Origin: Demequina mangrovi
GTDB taxonomy: Bacteria; Actinomycetota; Actinomycetes; Actinomycetales; Demequinaceae
Length of the DNA: 64,000 nt
NCBI RefSeq assembly: GCF_000759715.1
Contig: NZ_BBLU01000001.1
Location: forward strand, 357,020 to 421,019
Reading direction: 5' to 3'
The translations under genes and the position numbers were made by a program. The notes beneath the pieces are model-generated. The model was not told the origin of the DNA and did not search any database. It saw nothing but the letters and a program-made list of their open reading frames with translations. Shown here in pieces: positions 1 through 14,808 of the stretch (its first letter is position 1; each line of letters begins with the position of its first letter).

Positions 1-2615
<2,615 letters not shown>

Positions 2616-2735
2616 CCGGCCATGCTACGCGGAAACCGCTTCGAACACACGTTCGATCCGGCGTGTCGCGTCGCGGGACACGCCCCGCCGCCCCCACCCT
2701 CACGTTCGCCGGGGCCTTTCCGGCAGGATGGCCCC

Positions 2736-3035
2736 ATGAGCCTCTACGCGATCCACTACACGTACGACGAGCGCGCCGACGAGCGCGCCGCGCTGCGCCC
2801 CGAGCACCTCGCGCACTTCCGCGCCCTCGCGGACGCCGGCAAGGTGCCCGCGATCGGGCGCTACGGCGACGATCTCCACCCCGGCGCGCTCATCATCGTC
2901 GACGTCGACTCCCTCGACGAGGCGACCGCCATCGTCACGGAGGACCCGTACGTCCGCGCGGGCCTCGTGCCGGAGCACGGCATCCGCGAGTGGCCCGCCT
3001 TCGGCGCATGGCCGGGTCGCGACTTCCCCGCCTGA
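2736..3035 (+). CDS. YciI-family protein
   Basis: A 99-residue protein with the YciI-like alpha+beta barrel pattern: an N-terminal strand (MSLYAIHYTY), an arginine-rich helix with RPEHLAHFRALADAGK, then a GALIIVDVDS strand and a DPYVRAGLV segment. The family resembles muconolactone isomerase; its biochemical role is generally unknown. The His in HLAHF is the residue usually considered catalytic. AGGA at 2725-2728 could serve as a ribosome site. The same stretch also contains CAGGAT six bases before the ATG, so a leaderless start is equally possible. It is transcribed away from uvrA and towards terC. Confidence 0.85.
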   Translation: MSLYAIHYTYDERADERAALRPEHLAHFRALADAGKVPAIGRYGDDLHPGALIIVDVDSLDEATAIVTEDPYVRAGLVPEHGIREWPAFGAWPGRDFPA

Positions 3036-3053
3036 GAGGCGGTGAGGGGCGCG

Positions 3054-4085
3054 TCAGCCTTCGTCGGCCGGCGCGTCCTCGTGGCGGTGGTGGTGCTCGC
3101 GCGGCAGCGTCTCGCCGGTGCGCGCAGAGACGATGACGGACACCAGCGCGGCACCGCCGATCGCGACCACGATCACCGCCAGCGACATCCACGTCGGGAT
3201 CTCGGGAGCCCAGGCGACGGGCCGGCCGTCGTTGATGAACGGCAGCGAGTTCTCGTGGAGCGCGCTCAGCACCAACTTGACGCCGATGAACCCGAGCACG
3301 ATCGACAGGCCGTACGAGAGGTACACCAGGCGGCGCAGCAGCCCCTCGACCACGAAGAACAGCTGCCGCAGGCCCATGAGCGCGAACGCGTTGGCCGTGA
3401 AGACGATGTAGGGGTCGTCCGTGAGTCCGAAGATCGCGGGGATCGAGTCGAGCGCGAAGAGCACGTCCGTGGTGCCGATCGCGATCATCACCATGAGCAG
3501 CGGGGTGACGAGCCGCTTGCCGTGCTCCTTCACCACCACCGCGGCGCCGCGGTAGCCGTCCGTCGCGGGAAGGAAGCGGCGCGCGAGCGCGACGATCGCG
3601 GTCTCCTTGTACTCGACCTCGCCCTCCTCCGCGCCGCCCTCGCGCGCGACGCTGACGGCCGTCCACAGCAGGAAGAACCCGAAGAGGTAGAAGACCCAGG
3701 AGAAGGCGTGGAGCGCGGCGGCACCGGCCGCGATGAAGAGTCCGCGCAGCACGAGCGCGAGCACCACGCCGAACAGGAGGACCCGCTGCCGGTACTTGGG
3801 CGGCACCTGGAAGCGCGCGAGGATGACGAGGAAGACGAAGAGGTTGTCGACCGACAGCGACCACTCCGTCACGTAGCCGGCGAAGAACTCGATGCCCTTC
3901 TGGGGACCCGCCCACGCGAGCATGCCGAGCCCGAACACGACGGCGAGGCCGACGTAGAAGAGCGTCCAGCGCACCGACTCCTTGAAGGGAGGCTCGTGCG
4001 GACGGCGGACCACCACGAGGAAGTCGAAGACGACCACCGCGAGGACGCCGAGGATGGTCACCAGCCAGACGGTCGTCGATTCCAC
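3054..4085 (-). CDS. TerC/Alx-family integral membrane protein, probable metal-ion (Mn) transporter
   Basis: A 343-residue polytopic membrane protein of the TerC family. It opens with a transmembrane segment (TTVWLVTILGVLAVVVFDFLV) and carries the family hallmarks SLSVDNLFVFLVI and FALDSIPAIFGLT, whose acidic residues lie in membrane helices. Alx/TerC homologues have been linked to manganese export and co-translocational metal loading; the substrate here is inferred from the family. The C-terminus is His- and Asp-rich (REHHHRHEDAPADEG), a plausible metal-binding tail. GTG at 4085 is chosen because TACGAT lies exactly six bases upstream (leaderless). An open frame extends 16 codons further but has no initiation signal. 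No manganese riboswitch fits in the 88 bases separating it from uvrB. Confidence 0.88.
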   Translation of the reverse strand: MESTTVWLVTILGVLAVVVFDFLVVVRRPHEPPFKESVRWTLFYVGLAVVFGLGMLAWAGPQKGIEFFAGYVTEWSLSVDNLFVFLVILARFQVPPKYRQRVLLFGVVLALVLRGLFIAAGAAALHAFSWVFYLFGFFLLWTAVSVAREGGAEEGEVEYKETAIVALARRFLPATDGYRGAAVVVKEHGKRLVTPLLMVMIAIGTTDVLFALDSIPAIFGLTDDPYIVFTANAFALMGLRQLFFVVEGLLRRLVYLSYGLSIVLGFIGVKLVLSALHENSLPFINDGRPVAWAPEIPTWMSLAVIVVAIGGAALVSVIVSARTGETLPREHHHRHEDAPADEG

Positions 4086-4173
4086 CCGATCATCGTAGTG
4101 GCGCGGCGCCGCCCGCCCGCGCCGGCCCGCCACGAGTCGCCGGGCACCGCGGCGCCGCGGCTCCGCCTGCTGC

Positions 4174-6246
<2,073 letters not shown>

Positions 6247-6285
6247 GCGACTACGGTACGCCGCGCCTCCGACAGCGAACGCCGC

Positions 6286-6879
6286 TCAGCGCGGGACGTG
6301 GAGCGCCCAGAACGCGTCGACCTGGGAGTCGAGGTCCGCGACCCTTCCCGACCCGTCGAGCACCGCATCGGCCGCCGCCTCGCGCTCGGGATCCGAGGCC
6401 TGCGCCCTGATCCTCGCGACCGCGTCCGCCTCGGTCATGCCGCGCAGCTCGACCATGCGGCGGATCCGGACGTCGTCGGGCGCGGCCACCGTGACCACGA
6501 GGTCGAAGTCGTGCCCCTGGCCGCTCTCGACGAGCAGCGGGATGTCGTGGACCACCACGTCGACGCCCTCGCGGCGGGCCTGCCGGTCGGCGGCCGCGCC
6601 CATCGCGATGACGTACGGATGGACGATGGCGTTGAGGCGCTGGCGCGCGTGGTCGTCCGAGAAGACGACGGAGGCGAGCGCCTGGCGGTCGAGCGCGTGG
6701 TCGCGGATGACCCGGTCCCCGAACTCGGAGACGATGTCGACGAGCGCGGCGGACCCCGGCTCGACGGCGCGACGGGCGAGCACATCGTGGTCGACCACAC
6801 GCGCGCCGAGCGCGCCGAAGCGCGCCGCCGCGGTGGACTTGCCCGAGGCGATCCCGCCGGTGAGACCGATGCGTAGCAC
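6286..6879 (-). CDS. coaE: Dephospho-CoA kinase
   Basis: Phosphorylates the 3'-hydroxyl of dephospho-CoA, the last step of CoA synthesis. The N-terminal strand and P-loop GLTGGIASGKST, a DHDVLARRAV segment and the VHDIPLLVESG motif are typical of CoaE. GTG at 6879 gives a 197-residue protein beginning VLRIGLTGG. A GTG five codons upstream and an ATG twelve codons upstream are also in frame but add no conserved sequence, and a -10-like GACACT lies seven bases before 6879. It sits between rpsA and uvrB, an order common in actinobacteria; the terminator after rpsA lies just upstream. Confidence 0.95.
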   Translation of the reverse strand: MLRIGLTGGIASGKSTAAARFGALGARVVDHDVLARRAVEPGSAALVDIVSEFGDRVIRDHALDRQALASVVFSDDHARQRLNAIVHPYVIAMGAAADRQARREGVDVVVHDIPLLVESGQGHDFDLVVTVAAPDDVRIRRMVELRGMTEADAVARIRAQASDPEREAAADAVLDGSGRVADLDSQVDAFWALHVPR

Positions 6880-6930
6880 GGGCAGAAGTGTCACACGCTG
6901 GGCTGACGCGCGCAAAACCGCCCGGACGCG

Positions 6931-6968
6931 ACGAAGGCCGCCACCCCCGGAGGGATGACGGCCTTCGT
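6931..6968 (-). terminator. Intrinsic-type terminator after rpsA
   Basis: A 10-bp perfect stem (ACGAAGGCCG at 6931-6940 with CGGCCTTCGT at 6959-6968) encloses an 18-base loop, starting 11 bases after the rpsA stop. Downstream on the minus strand there is only a short GGTTTTG U-stretch, so efficiency is uncertain. Confidence 0.7.
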
Positions 6969-6979
6969 ACGGGAACCGG

Positions 6980-8470
6980 TTAGTTGCCGGTCAGCTTCTC
7001 GCGAAGCGCCGCGAGGCGCTCGTCCGAGGCGAGCGTGCCCATGTCGGTCGACTCGTCGTGCGACGAGTACGACGCGGGGGCGTCGCCCTTGCGGCCACCC
7101 TTGCGGGGGGCGGCGGCAGCGGCCGGCGCAGCGGTCTCGGCCTCGGCGGCCTGAGCGTCCTGCTTCGCGACGAACGCCTTGTGCGCCTCCCAGCGCTCGT
7201 GCGCCTTGGCGTACTCGGCCTCCCAGGCCTCGCGCTTCTCCTCGAAGCCCTCGCGCCACTCCTGGGTCTCCGGGTCGAAGCCCTCGGGGTACACGTAGTT
7301 GCCCTGAGCGTCGTACTCGGCGGTCATGCCGTAGAGCGCGGGGTCGAAGTCCTCGCCCTGCGGGTCGACACCCTCGTTGGCCTGCTTGATGGACAGCGAG
7401 ATGCGGCGACGCTCGAGGTCGATGTCGATGATCTTGACGAAGACGTCCTCGTCGGCCGACACGACCTGCTCGGGCAGCTCGACGTGGCGGGTCGCCAGCT
7501 CCGAGATGTGCACGAGGCCCTCGATGCCCTCGAAGACGCGCACGAACGCGCCGAACGGGACGAGCTTGGTGACCTTGCCCGGGACGATCTGGCCGATCGC
7601 GTGGGTGCGGGCGTAGACCGCCCACGGGTCCTCCTGGGTCGCCTTGAGCGACAGCGAGACGCGCTCACGGTCCATCTCGACGGTGAGGACCTCGACCTCG
7701 ACCTCCTGGCCGACCGAGACGACCTCGGACGGGTGGTCGATGTGCTTCCACGACAGCTCGGAGACGTGCACGAGGCCGTCCACGCCGCCGAGGTCGACGA
7801 ACGCACCGAAGTTGACGATCGACGAGACGACACCCTTGCGGACCTGGCCCGGCGCGAGCGCGGTGAGGAACGACGAACGGACCTCGGACTGGGTCTGCTC
7901 GAGGAAGGCACGGCGCGACAGGACCACGTTGTTGCGGTTCTTGTCGAGCTCGATGATCTTCGCCTCGATGGACTGGCCGATGTAGGGCGCGAGGTCGCGC
8001 ACGCGGCGCATCTCGACGAGCGAGGCCGGGAGGAAGCCGCGGAGACCGATGTCCACGATGAGGCCGCCCTTGACGACCTCGATGACGGTGCCGGAGACGA
8101 CGCCGTCCTCTTCCTTGATCTTCTCGATCGAGCCCCACGCGCGCTCGTACTGCGCACGCTTCTTCGAGAGGATCAGGCGACCCTCCTTGTCCTCCTTGGT
8201 GAGGACGAGCGCCTCGATGGTGTCGCCGACGTTGACGACCTCATCCGGGTTGGCGTCGTGGCGGATGGAGAGCTCGCGCGAGGGGATGACACCCTCGGTC
8301 TTGTAACCGATGTCGAGGAGGACCTCGTCACGGTCGACCTTGACGATGGTGCCCTCGACAAGGTCACCGTCGTCGAAGTTCTTGATGGTCGCGTCGACGG
8401 CCGCGAGGAAGTCCTCTGCGGTACCGATGTCGTTGATCGCGATGCTGGACTCGGGGGTGGAAACGGACAT
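6980..8470 (-). CDS. rpsA: 30S ribosomal protein S1
   Basis: An RNA-binding ribosomal protein that aids translation initiation. At 496 residues it is the four-repeat actinobacterial form, shorter than the six-repeat enterobacterial protein. Four S1/OB domains are visible, each with a GxV-xxI-GxFVDLG-type core; the third (KGVVSSIVNFGAFVDLGGVDGLVHVSEL) and fourth (PGKVTKLVPFGAFVRV) are the clearest. The C-terminal ~130 residues are acidic, then Ala/Gly-rich, and poorly conserved. The start ATG follows GGAGCAATTCCTTA, so a leadered mRNA is likely, unlike many neighbours. Confidence 0.97.
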   Translation of the reverse strand: MSVSTPESSIAINDIGTAEDFLAAVDATIKNFDDGDLVEGTIVKVDRDEVLLDIGYKTEGVIPSRELSIRHDANPDEVVNVGDTIEALVLTKEDKEGRLILSKKRAQYERAWGSIEKIKEEDGVVSGTVIEVVKGGLIVDIGLRGFLPASLVEMRRVRDLAPYIGQSIEAKIIELDKNRNNVVLSRRAFLEQTQSEVRSSFLTALAPGQVRKGVVSSIVNFGAFVDLGGVDGLVHVSELSWKHIDHPSEVVSVGQEVEVEVLTVEMDRERVSLSLKATQEDPWAVYARTHAIGQIVPGKVTKLVPFGAFVRVFEGIEGLVHISELATRHVELPEQVVSADEDVFVKIIDIDLERRRISLSIKQANEGVDPQGEDFDPALYGMTAEYDAQGNYVYPEGFDPETQEWREGFEEKREAWEAEYAKAHERWEAHKAFVAKQDAQAAEAETAAPAAAAAPRKGGRKGDAPASYSSHDESTDMGTLASDERLAALREKLTGN

Positions 8471-8546
8471 TAAGGAATTGCTCCGGTGGACAGGGAATCG
8501 TATGGATAGTGGTGGCCGGGCACGCGGGCGCGCCAGACCAACGGAT

Positions 8547-8576
8547 ATCCTACCTCGTCCGGCAGGTGCGGGGCAA
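8547..8576 (-). promoter_or_regulatory. Candidate sigma-70-type promoter of rpsA
   Basis: On the minus strand TTGCCC (8571-8576) and TAGGAT (8547-8552) are separated by 18 bases. This predicts a leader of about 70 bases before the rpsA ATG. It overlaps the region just after the pfkA stop codon. Confidence 0.55.
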
Positions 8577-8602
8577 TGCGGCTCGCACCTCTCGGCGCGT
8601 CG

Positions 8603-9625
<1,023 letters not shown>

Positions 9626-9631
9626 GGCACC

Positions 9632-9637
9632 ACCCTA
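9632..9637 (-). promoter_or_regulatory. -10 box of pfkA overlapping the polA stop codon
   Basis: TAGGGT on the minus strand ends six bases before the pfkA ATG. Its first three bases are the TAG stop codon of polA. No good -35 is evident inside polA. Confidence 0.6.
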
Positions 9638-12292
9638 GTGTCCGGCGGTGCGCCAGTCACCGCCCTTTCCGACGTTGACGTCGAGAGGGACGCTGAGGTC
9701 GCCTGCGGCGTGCATCTCCTCCCTGAGGATGGTCTCGACCGCCGCGCTCTCTCCGGGGGCTGTCTCGACCACGAGCTCATCATGCACCTGAAGTACCTGG
9801 CGCGATGCCAGACCTTCGTCCTTGAGCCGGCGCTCCACGCCCAGCATCGCGCGCTTGATGAGGTCCGCCGCGGAGCCCTGGATGGGGGCGTTGAGCGCGA
9901 CCCGCTCCGCGATGTCGCGGCGCTGGCGGTTCGAGGAGGTGAGGTCGGGGATGTAGCGCCGGCGCCCGAAGATGGTCTCGGTGTAGCCGTCGCCCCTGGC
10001 CTTGTCGACCACCTCGCGGAGGTAGTCGCGCACGCCGCCGAAACGCGAGAAGTAGTCGTCCATGAGCGCCTGCGCGGCGCCGACGGGCAGACCCAGCTGG
10101 CGCGCGAGGCCGAACGAGGAGAGACCGTACGCGAGCCCGTAGGACATCGCCTTGACCTGCGAACGCATCTCCGACGTGACGTCCTCCGGGGCGACGCCGA
10201 ACACGCGGCTGCCCACGAAGCGGTGCAGGTCCTCGCCGCGCTGGAAGGCCTCGATGAGCCCCGCGTCGCCCGAGAGGTGCGCCATGATCCGCATCTCGAT
10301 CTGCGAGTAGTCGGCGGTGAGAAGCGTCTCGTAGCCGTCCCCCACCACGAAGGCCTCGCGGATGCGGTGACCCTCCGGCGTGCGGATCGGGATGTTCTGG
10401 AGGTTGGGGTCCTTCGAGCTGAGGCGTCCGGTGGCCGCGACCACCTGCGAGAACGTGGTGTGGATGCGCCCGTCGGGCTGCACCGACTGCGCGAGCGTCT
10501 CGATGATCTGCGACAGCTTGGTGGCGTCGCGATGCGCGAGCAGCGCCGTGAGGAACGGGTGCGGCGACTTCTCGCTGAGGTCGTGCAACGACGAGGCGTC
10601 CGTGGAGTAGCCCGTCTTGATCTTCTTGGTCTTGGGCATGCCCAGGCGGTCGAAGAGCACCTCCTGGAGCTGCTTCGGGGAGCCCAGGTTGACGCGGTCG
10701 CCGCCGATCGAGGAGTAGGCCTCCTCGGCGGCGCGCTCCGCCCGCCCGCGCGCCTCGTCCGCGAGCGACCCGAGCTGCGCGGTGTCGACGGCCATGCCCG
10801 CGTGCTCCATGCGCGCGAGGACGCTCACGAGCGGGATCTCGAGCTCCGCGTAGAGGGAGGCCATGCCGCGCTCGTCGACCATGGGGTCGAGCACCGCGGC
10901 GAGAGCGCGCACGTGCGCGGCGCGCTCCCCCGCCGACTCCGCGGGCGAGCCGCCGAGCCCCAGGTCCAGCTCGCCCGCCGCGGCGCCCGCGTCGAGCGAG
11001 AGGCCCAGGTGCCGCTGGAGGATCTGGTCGAGCTCGAAGCCCCGCTGATCCGGGTTCACCAGGAACGCGGCGATCTGCGTGTCCCCGACGATGCCGGAGA
11101 GGTCCCAGCCGCGCGCCTGGAGCGCATGCCAGGCGTCCTTCGCGCCGTGCAGCACCTTGCCCACCTCCGGATCCGCGAGCCAGGCGGCGAGCGCCTTCTC
11201 CTGATCCGGGCTCAGCGCGGTGAGGTCCACGGCCCACGCGGCGTCCGCGGCGTCCGTGACTCCGAGCGCCCAGGCATCCGCGTCGACGCCCGCGCGACCG
11301 TCGACGTGGACGGCGACCGGTCCGGCCATCGCGGTGATCGCCTCGACGGCGCCCTCGGTGCGCACCACGACGGCCGTGGCCTCCGCGGGCTGCTCCGCGG
11401 CCGCATCGTCCGCGAACGGCAGCAGCCGGTCGCGCAGCGTGCGGAACTCGAGCGCATCGCACACCTGGTGGATCGCGGCGGCGTCGGCCCCCGCGTACTC
11501 GAGGTCGGCCAGGGGCACCGCCACCTCGAGGTCGGTGAGCAGGTGGTTGAGCTCGCGGTTGAGGCGCACCTGGTCGAGGTGGTCGCGCAGGCTCTGGCCG
11601 GCCTTGCCCGGGACATCGTCCGCGCTCTCGAGGATGCCCGGCAGCCCGCCGTAGACGCCGATCCACTTCGCGGCCGTCTTGGGCCCGACCCCGGGCACGC
11701 CCGGCAGGTTGTCGCTGGTCTCGCCGACGAGCGCGGCCATGTCCGGGTACTGGTCGGGGCGCACCCCGTACTTCTCCTCGACAGACGTCGGCGTGAAGTG
11801 CACGAGGTCGGAGACGCCCTTGCGCGGATAGAGCAGCGTGACGTCGTCGTTGACCAGCTGGATGGTGTCCCGGTCGCCAGACACGACGAGCACGCGCAGA
11901 CCCGCCTCGCGACCGAGCCTCGCATACGTGGCGAGCAGGTCGTCGGCCTCGTACCGCTCCTTGTCGACCGCCGTCACCCGCAGCGCGCCGAGCATCTCGC
12001 GGATGAGAGGCACCTGCGGCTCGAACTCCGGCGGCGTCGCGTCGCGCGTGCCCTTGTAGGACGGCAGACGCTCGGTGCGGAACGTGCCGCCGGGAAGGTC
12101 GAAGGCGACCGCCACGTGCGTGGGCTGGTGGTCCTTCATCAGCGTCGCCAGCATGGTGCTGAAGCCGTACACGGCGTTGGTCGGCACACCGGTGGCGGTC
12201 GCGAAGTTCTCGACCGGAAGACCGAAGAACGCCCGGAAGGCCATCGAGAGGCCGTCGACGAGCAGAAGAGTTCCCTTGGTGGATTCGCTCAC
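9635..12292 (-). CDS. polA: DNA polymerase I
   Basis: Repair and Okazaki-fragment polymerase with 5'-3' exonuclease. The 885-residue protein has an N-terminal FEN-like nuclease (LLLVDGLSMAFRAFFGL; VSGDRDTIQLVND), a middle 3'-5' exonuclease fold that appears to lack the usual catalytic acidic residues, and a family A polymerase domain. The polymerase has motif A DYSQIEMRIMAHLSGD, the O-helix sequence AMSYGLAYG and motif C QVHDELVVE. GTG at 12292 is preferred: TAGGTT lies seven bases upstream and the conserved sequence begins a few codons later. An ATG seven codons upstream would overlap the divergent thioesterase start. Mycobacterial PolA likewise lacks proofreading. Confidence 0.96.
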   Translation of the reverse strand: MSESTKGTLLLVDGLSMAFRAFFGLPVENFATATGVPTNAVYGFSTMLATLMKDHQPTHVAVAFDLPGGTFRTERLPSYKGTRDATPPEFEPQVPLIREMLGALRVTAVDKERYEADDLLATYARLGREAGLRVLVVSGDRDTIQLVNDDVTLLYPRKGVSDLVHFTPTSVEEKYGVRPDQYPDMAALVGETSDNLPGVPGVGPKTAAKWIGVYGGLPGILESADDVPGKAGQSLRDHLDQVRLNRELNHLLTDLEVAVPLADLEYAGADAAAIHQVCDALEFRTLRDRLLPFADDAAAEQPAEATAVVVRTEGAVEAITAMAGPVAVHVDGRAGVDADAWALGVTDAADAAWAVDLTALSPDQEKALAAWLADPEVGKVLHGAKDAWHALQARGWDLSGIVGDTQIAAFLVNPDQRGFELDQILQRHLGLSLDAGAAAGELDLGLGGSPAESAGERAAHVRALAAVLDPMVDERGMASLYAELEIPLVSVLARMEHAGMAVDTAQLGSLADEARGRAERAAEEAYSSIGGDRVNLGSPKQLQEVLFDRLGMPKTKKIKTGYSTDASSLHDLSEKSPHPFLTALLAHRDATKLSQIIETLAQSVQPDGRIHTTFSQVVAATGRLSSKDPNLQNIPIRTPEGHRIREAFVVGDGYETLLTADYSQIEMRIMAHLSGDAGLIEAFQRGEDLHRFVGSRVFGVAPEDVTSEMRSQVKAMSYGLAYGLSSFGLARQLGLPVGAAQALMDDYFSRFGGVRDYLREVVDKARGDGYTETIFGRRRYIPDLTSSNRQRRDIAERVALNAPIQGSAADLIKRAMLGVERRLKDEGLASRQVLQVHDELVVETAPGESAAVETILREEMHAAGDLSVPLDVNVGKGGDWRTAGH

Positions 12293-12311
12293 AGGTGCCA
12301 ACCTATCTTCC

Positions 12312-12725
12312 ATGTCCGACGCCGAGACCTTCCCGCCGCCGCTGCCCGAGGACGGGCTGATCTCCCGGATGGGCATCTCCATCCTGAGCATCACCCCCGA
12401 CATCGCCGTCGGGACGATGCCGGTGCACGGGAACACGCAACCCTACGGCCTCCTCCATGGCGGAGCGTCCGCGGTGCTCGCCGAGTCGCTCGGGTCGCTC
12501 GCGGCGATGGCGCATGTGCTGACGATCGACCCCGAGGGCGTCGCGGTCGGGGTCGATCTCAGCATCACCCACGTGCGCAGCGCGCGCGAGGGGCTCGTGA
12601 CGGGAACCGCCACGGCGCTCCACCTCGGCCGCTCCATGGCGTGCTACGAGATCGAGATCACGGACGAATCGGGCGCCAAGGTTGCAGTTTCGCGTCTTAC
12701 CTGTGCGTTGAAAACACGCCGGTAA
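12312..12725 (+). CDS. PaaI-type hotdog-fold acyl-CoA thioesterase
   Basis: A 137-residue single hotdog domain. The central motif HGNTQPYGLLHGGASAVLAES matches the PaaI/YbgC-like thioesterase family, with the HGG turn and the acidic residue of the catalytic helix (AES). The GVDLSITHVRSAREGLVTGTAT strand pair follows. It probably hydrolyses aryl- or acyl-CoA; the substrate cannot be deduced. In several actinobacteria a thioesterase of this type sits beside polA. The start is 19 bases from the divergent polA start; no ribosome site is seen, and TATCTT lies only two bases before the ATG, so initiation is unclear. Confidence 0.87.
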   Translation: MSDAETFPPPLPEDGLISRMGISILSITPDIAVGTMPVHGNTQPYGLLHGGASAVLAESLGSLAAMAHVLTIDPEGVAVGVDLSITHVRSAREGLVTGTATALHLGRSMACYEIEITDESGAKVAVSRLTCALKTRR

Positions 12726-12767
12726 CACGGCCGGTCTAAGGTGTGGGCCAACTCGGAGGGGAGAACG

Positions 12768-13832
12768 GTGTTCACCAGACCTGACAAGCGGCTGTACCGG
12801 GCCGCCGGCTTGCTGCTCATCGCAGCGGCCGCATTCATCATCGCGACGCTCTTGCTCGGCGGAGGTCCCGCCGATGCCGAGACCGTCGAGCCCGTGGCAG
12901 CGGGCACGCCTACGGGCACCCTGATCATCCAGAACGTCATCAACGGCCTCGCCTTCGGCGTGCTCCTCGCGCTGGCGGCGGTGGGCCTGTCGCTGATCTT
13001 CGGCACCACGGGCCTCAGCAACTTCGCGCACGGAGAGCAGGTGACCTTCGGCGCGCTGCTGACCTTCTTCCTCAGCACCAACGAGCAGGTCACCATCCCG
13101 CTCATCCCGGGCTCGTTCAGCATCGGGCTGCCGCTGTGGCTCGCCGCGATCATCGCGGTCATCGTCTCCGCCGGCACGGGCTGGCTCCAGGACAAGCTCC
13201 TGTGGAGCCCGCTGCGCAGGCGCCGGGTCGCCGTCCTCCAGCAGATGGTGGTCAGCATCGGTCTGTCGCTCGCGCTGCTCAACCTGCTGCAGTGGTGGAT
13301 GGGCGCGAGCCGCCACCGCCTCACCAACGCCTCCGGCGGCCGCATCACCTTCGGCGACTTCTACATCGGCACGCAGACGCTGATGTCCGTGATCATCGCG
13401 TCCATCGCGCTCGTCGCGGTCGCGCTGTTCCTGCTGAAGACCCGCCTGGGCCGCGCGACCCGCGCGATCTCGGACAACCCGGCCCTCGCCGCCGCCTCCG
13501 GCATCCGCGTGGACTCGATCATCCGCCTCGTGTGGGTGATGTCCGCGGCCCTCGCCGGCCTGGGCGGCATCCTGCTCGCGCTGTTCGACAACGGCGCGGG
13601 CTTCGACTCCGGCGCCCGCATCCTGCTGCTCATGTTCGCCGCCGTCACGCTCGGCGGCCTGGGCCAGGCCTTCGGCGCGCTCGTCGGCGCCATCGTCGTC
13701 GGTGTGGTCTCCGAGGTCTCGACCGTGGTCATCGCCCCCGACATGCGCTACGCGTCCGCGCTGGCGATCCTCATCATCGTCCTGCTCGTGAGACCGCAGG
13801 GCATCCTGGGTACGAAGGAGCGGGTGGGCTGA
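12768..13832 (+). CDS. livH: ABC transporter permease, branched-chain amino acid type (LivH-like)
   Basis: A membrane subunit of a hydrophobic-amino-acid ABC importer. The 354-residue protein has an extra N-terminal hydrophobic segment (AAGLLLIAAAAFIIATLLL) followed by a Pro/Ala linker, then a LivH core beginning IIQNVINGLAFGVLLALAAVGLSLIFG with the GLSNFAHGE motif. GTG at 12768 is chosen because of the strong GGAGGGG ribosome site at 12755-12761; an earlier in-frame start has none. TAAGGT at 12737-12742 may be the -10. It opens the operon livH-livM-livG-livF, with livM starting one base after its stop. Confidence 0.92.
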   Translation: MFTRPDKRLYRAAGLLLIAAAAFIIATLLLGGGPADAETVEPVAAGTPTGTLIIQNVINGLAFGVLLALAAVGLSLIFGTTGLSNFAHGEQVTFGALLTFFLSTNEQVTIPLIPGSFSIGLPLWLAAIIAVIVSAGTGWLQDKLLWSPLRRRRVAVLQQMVVSIGLSLALLNLLQWWMGASRHRLTNASGGRITFGDFYIGTQTLMSVIIASIALVAVALFLLKTRLGRATRAISDNPALAAASGIRVDSIIRLVWVMSAALAGLGGILLALFDNGAGFDSGARILLLMFAAVTLGGLGQAFGALVGAIVVGVVSEVSTVVIAPDMRYASALAILIIVLLVRPQGILGTKERVG

Positions 13833-13833
13833 C

Positions 13834-14808
13834 ATGGACATCCTCATCAATGCGCTCGAGCAGATGTTCACGCCTGCGACCGCGGCGTTCGCGATCGCGG
13901 CCATCGGCCTGAACTTCCACTTCGGCCTCACCGGCCTGCTCAACATGGGCCAGGCGGGCTTCATGCTGCTCGGTATGTACGGCTACGCGATCTCCGTCCG
14001 CGAGGGGCTGCCCATGTGGGCCGCGCTGCTCGTCGCGATGGGCGCCGCGATCCTCTTCGGGCTCCTGCTCGGCTGGCCGACCCTGAAGCTCCGCGGCGAC
14101 TATCTCGCCATCGTCACCATCGCGGCCTCCGAGATCGTGAGGTACGTCGGCCGCTCGAACACGCTGGTCGACGTCACCGGCGGCTCGCTCGGCATCAAGG
14201 GCAAGGACTACAAGGGGCCGCTCGAGGGCCTCTCCCCGTTCGCCGACGAGCGCATCACCGTCGGCCCGTTCACCTATCACGGCTCGGCCTCCGACTCGTG
14301 GTGGCTGCGCGTGGTCGCGTGGACGCTCGTCGCGCTCCTGCTGCTCGCGTTCTGGCGCCTGTCGAACTCGCCCTGGGGCCGCGTGCTCAAGGGCATCCGC
14401 GAGGACGAGGACGCCGTGCGCTCGCTCGGCAAGAACGTCTACTGGTACAAGATGCAGGCGCTCATCATCGGTGGTGTCATCGGTGCCCTCGGAGGCGTCA
14501 TCTGGGCGCATGGATCCGCGGTGGTCGCCGATGCGATGGGACGTCCCACGACGTTCTGGGTGTGGACCATCCTGCTGCTCGGCGGCGCCGCCACGGTCCT
14601 CGGACCCGTGGTCGGATCCGTGGTCTTCTGGGCCGCGCTGTCGCTCGTCAGGGCCGTCGCGAAGGCGTTCATCCCCGAGTCCATCCTGCCCTCCACCGCC
14701 ATCGAGCCCTTCGGACTCATGCTGGTCGGCGTCGCGCTCATCGTGATCGTGGTGTTCAGACCGCAAGGAATCCTCGGCAACAAGAAGGAGCTTGCGTTCC
14801 ATGCCTGA
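13834..14808 (+). CDS. livM: ABC transporter permease, branched-chain amino acid type (LivM-like)
   Basis: The second membrane subunit of the importer, 324 residues with about eight to ten membrane segments. The N-terminal GLNFHFGLTGLLNMGQAGFM is the LivM counterpart of the GLSNFAHGE motif in LivH. A coupling region (RLSNSPWGRVLKGIREDEDAVRSLGKN) contains the EAA-type loop that contacts the ATPases. The C-terminus ends RPQGILGNKKEL, typical of the family. The gene overlaps livG by eight bases, implying translational coupling. Confidence 0.93.
   Translation: MDILINALEQMFTPATAAFAIAAIGLNFHFGLTGLLNMGQAGFMLLGMYGYAISVREGLPMWAALLVAMGAAILFGLLLGWPTLKLRGDYLAIVTIAASEIVRYVGRSNTLVDVTGGSLGIKGKDYKGPLEGLSPFADERITVGPFTYHGSASDSWWLRVVAWTLVALLLLAFWRLSNSPWGRVLKGIREDEDAVRSLGKNVYWYKMQALIIGGVIGALGGVIWAHGSAVVADAMGRPTTFWVWTILLLGGAATVLGPVVGSVVFWAALSLVRAVAKAFIPESILPSTAIEPFGLMLVGVALIVIVVFRPQGILGNKKELAFHA

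Noticed and set aside
4086..4173. A manganese (yybP-ykoY) riboswitch before terC
   Set aside because: The region has only 88 bases, no recognisable aptamer, and a -10 box that predicts a leaderless transcript.
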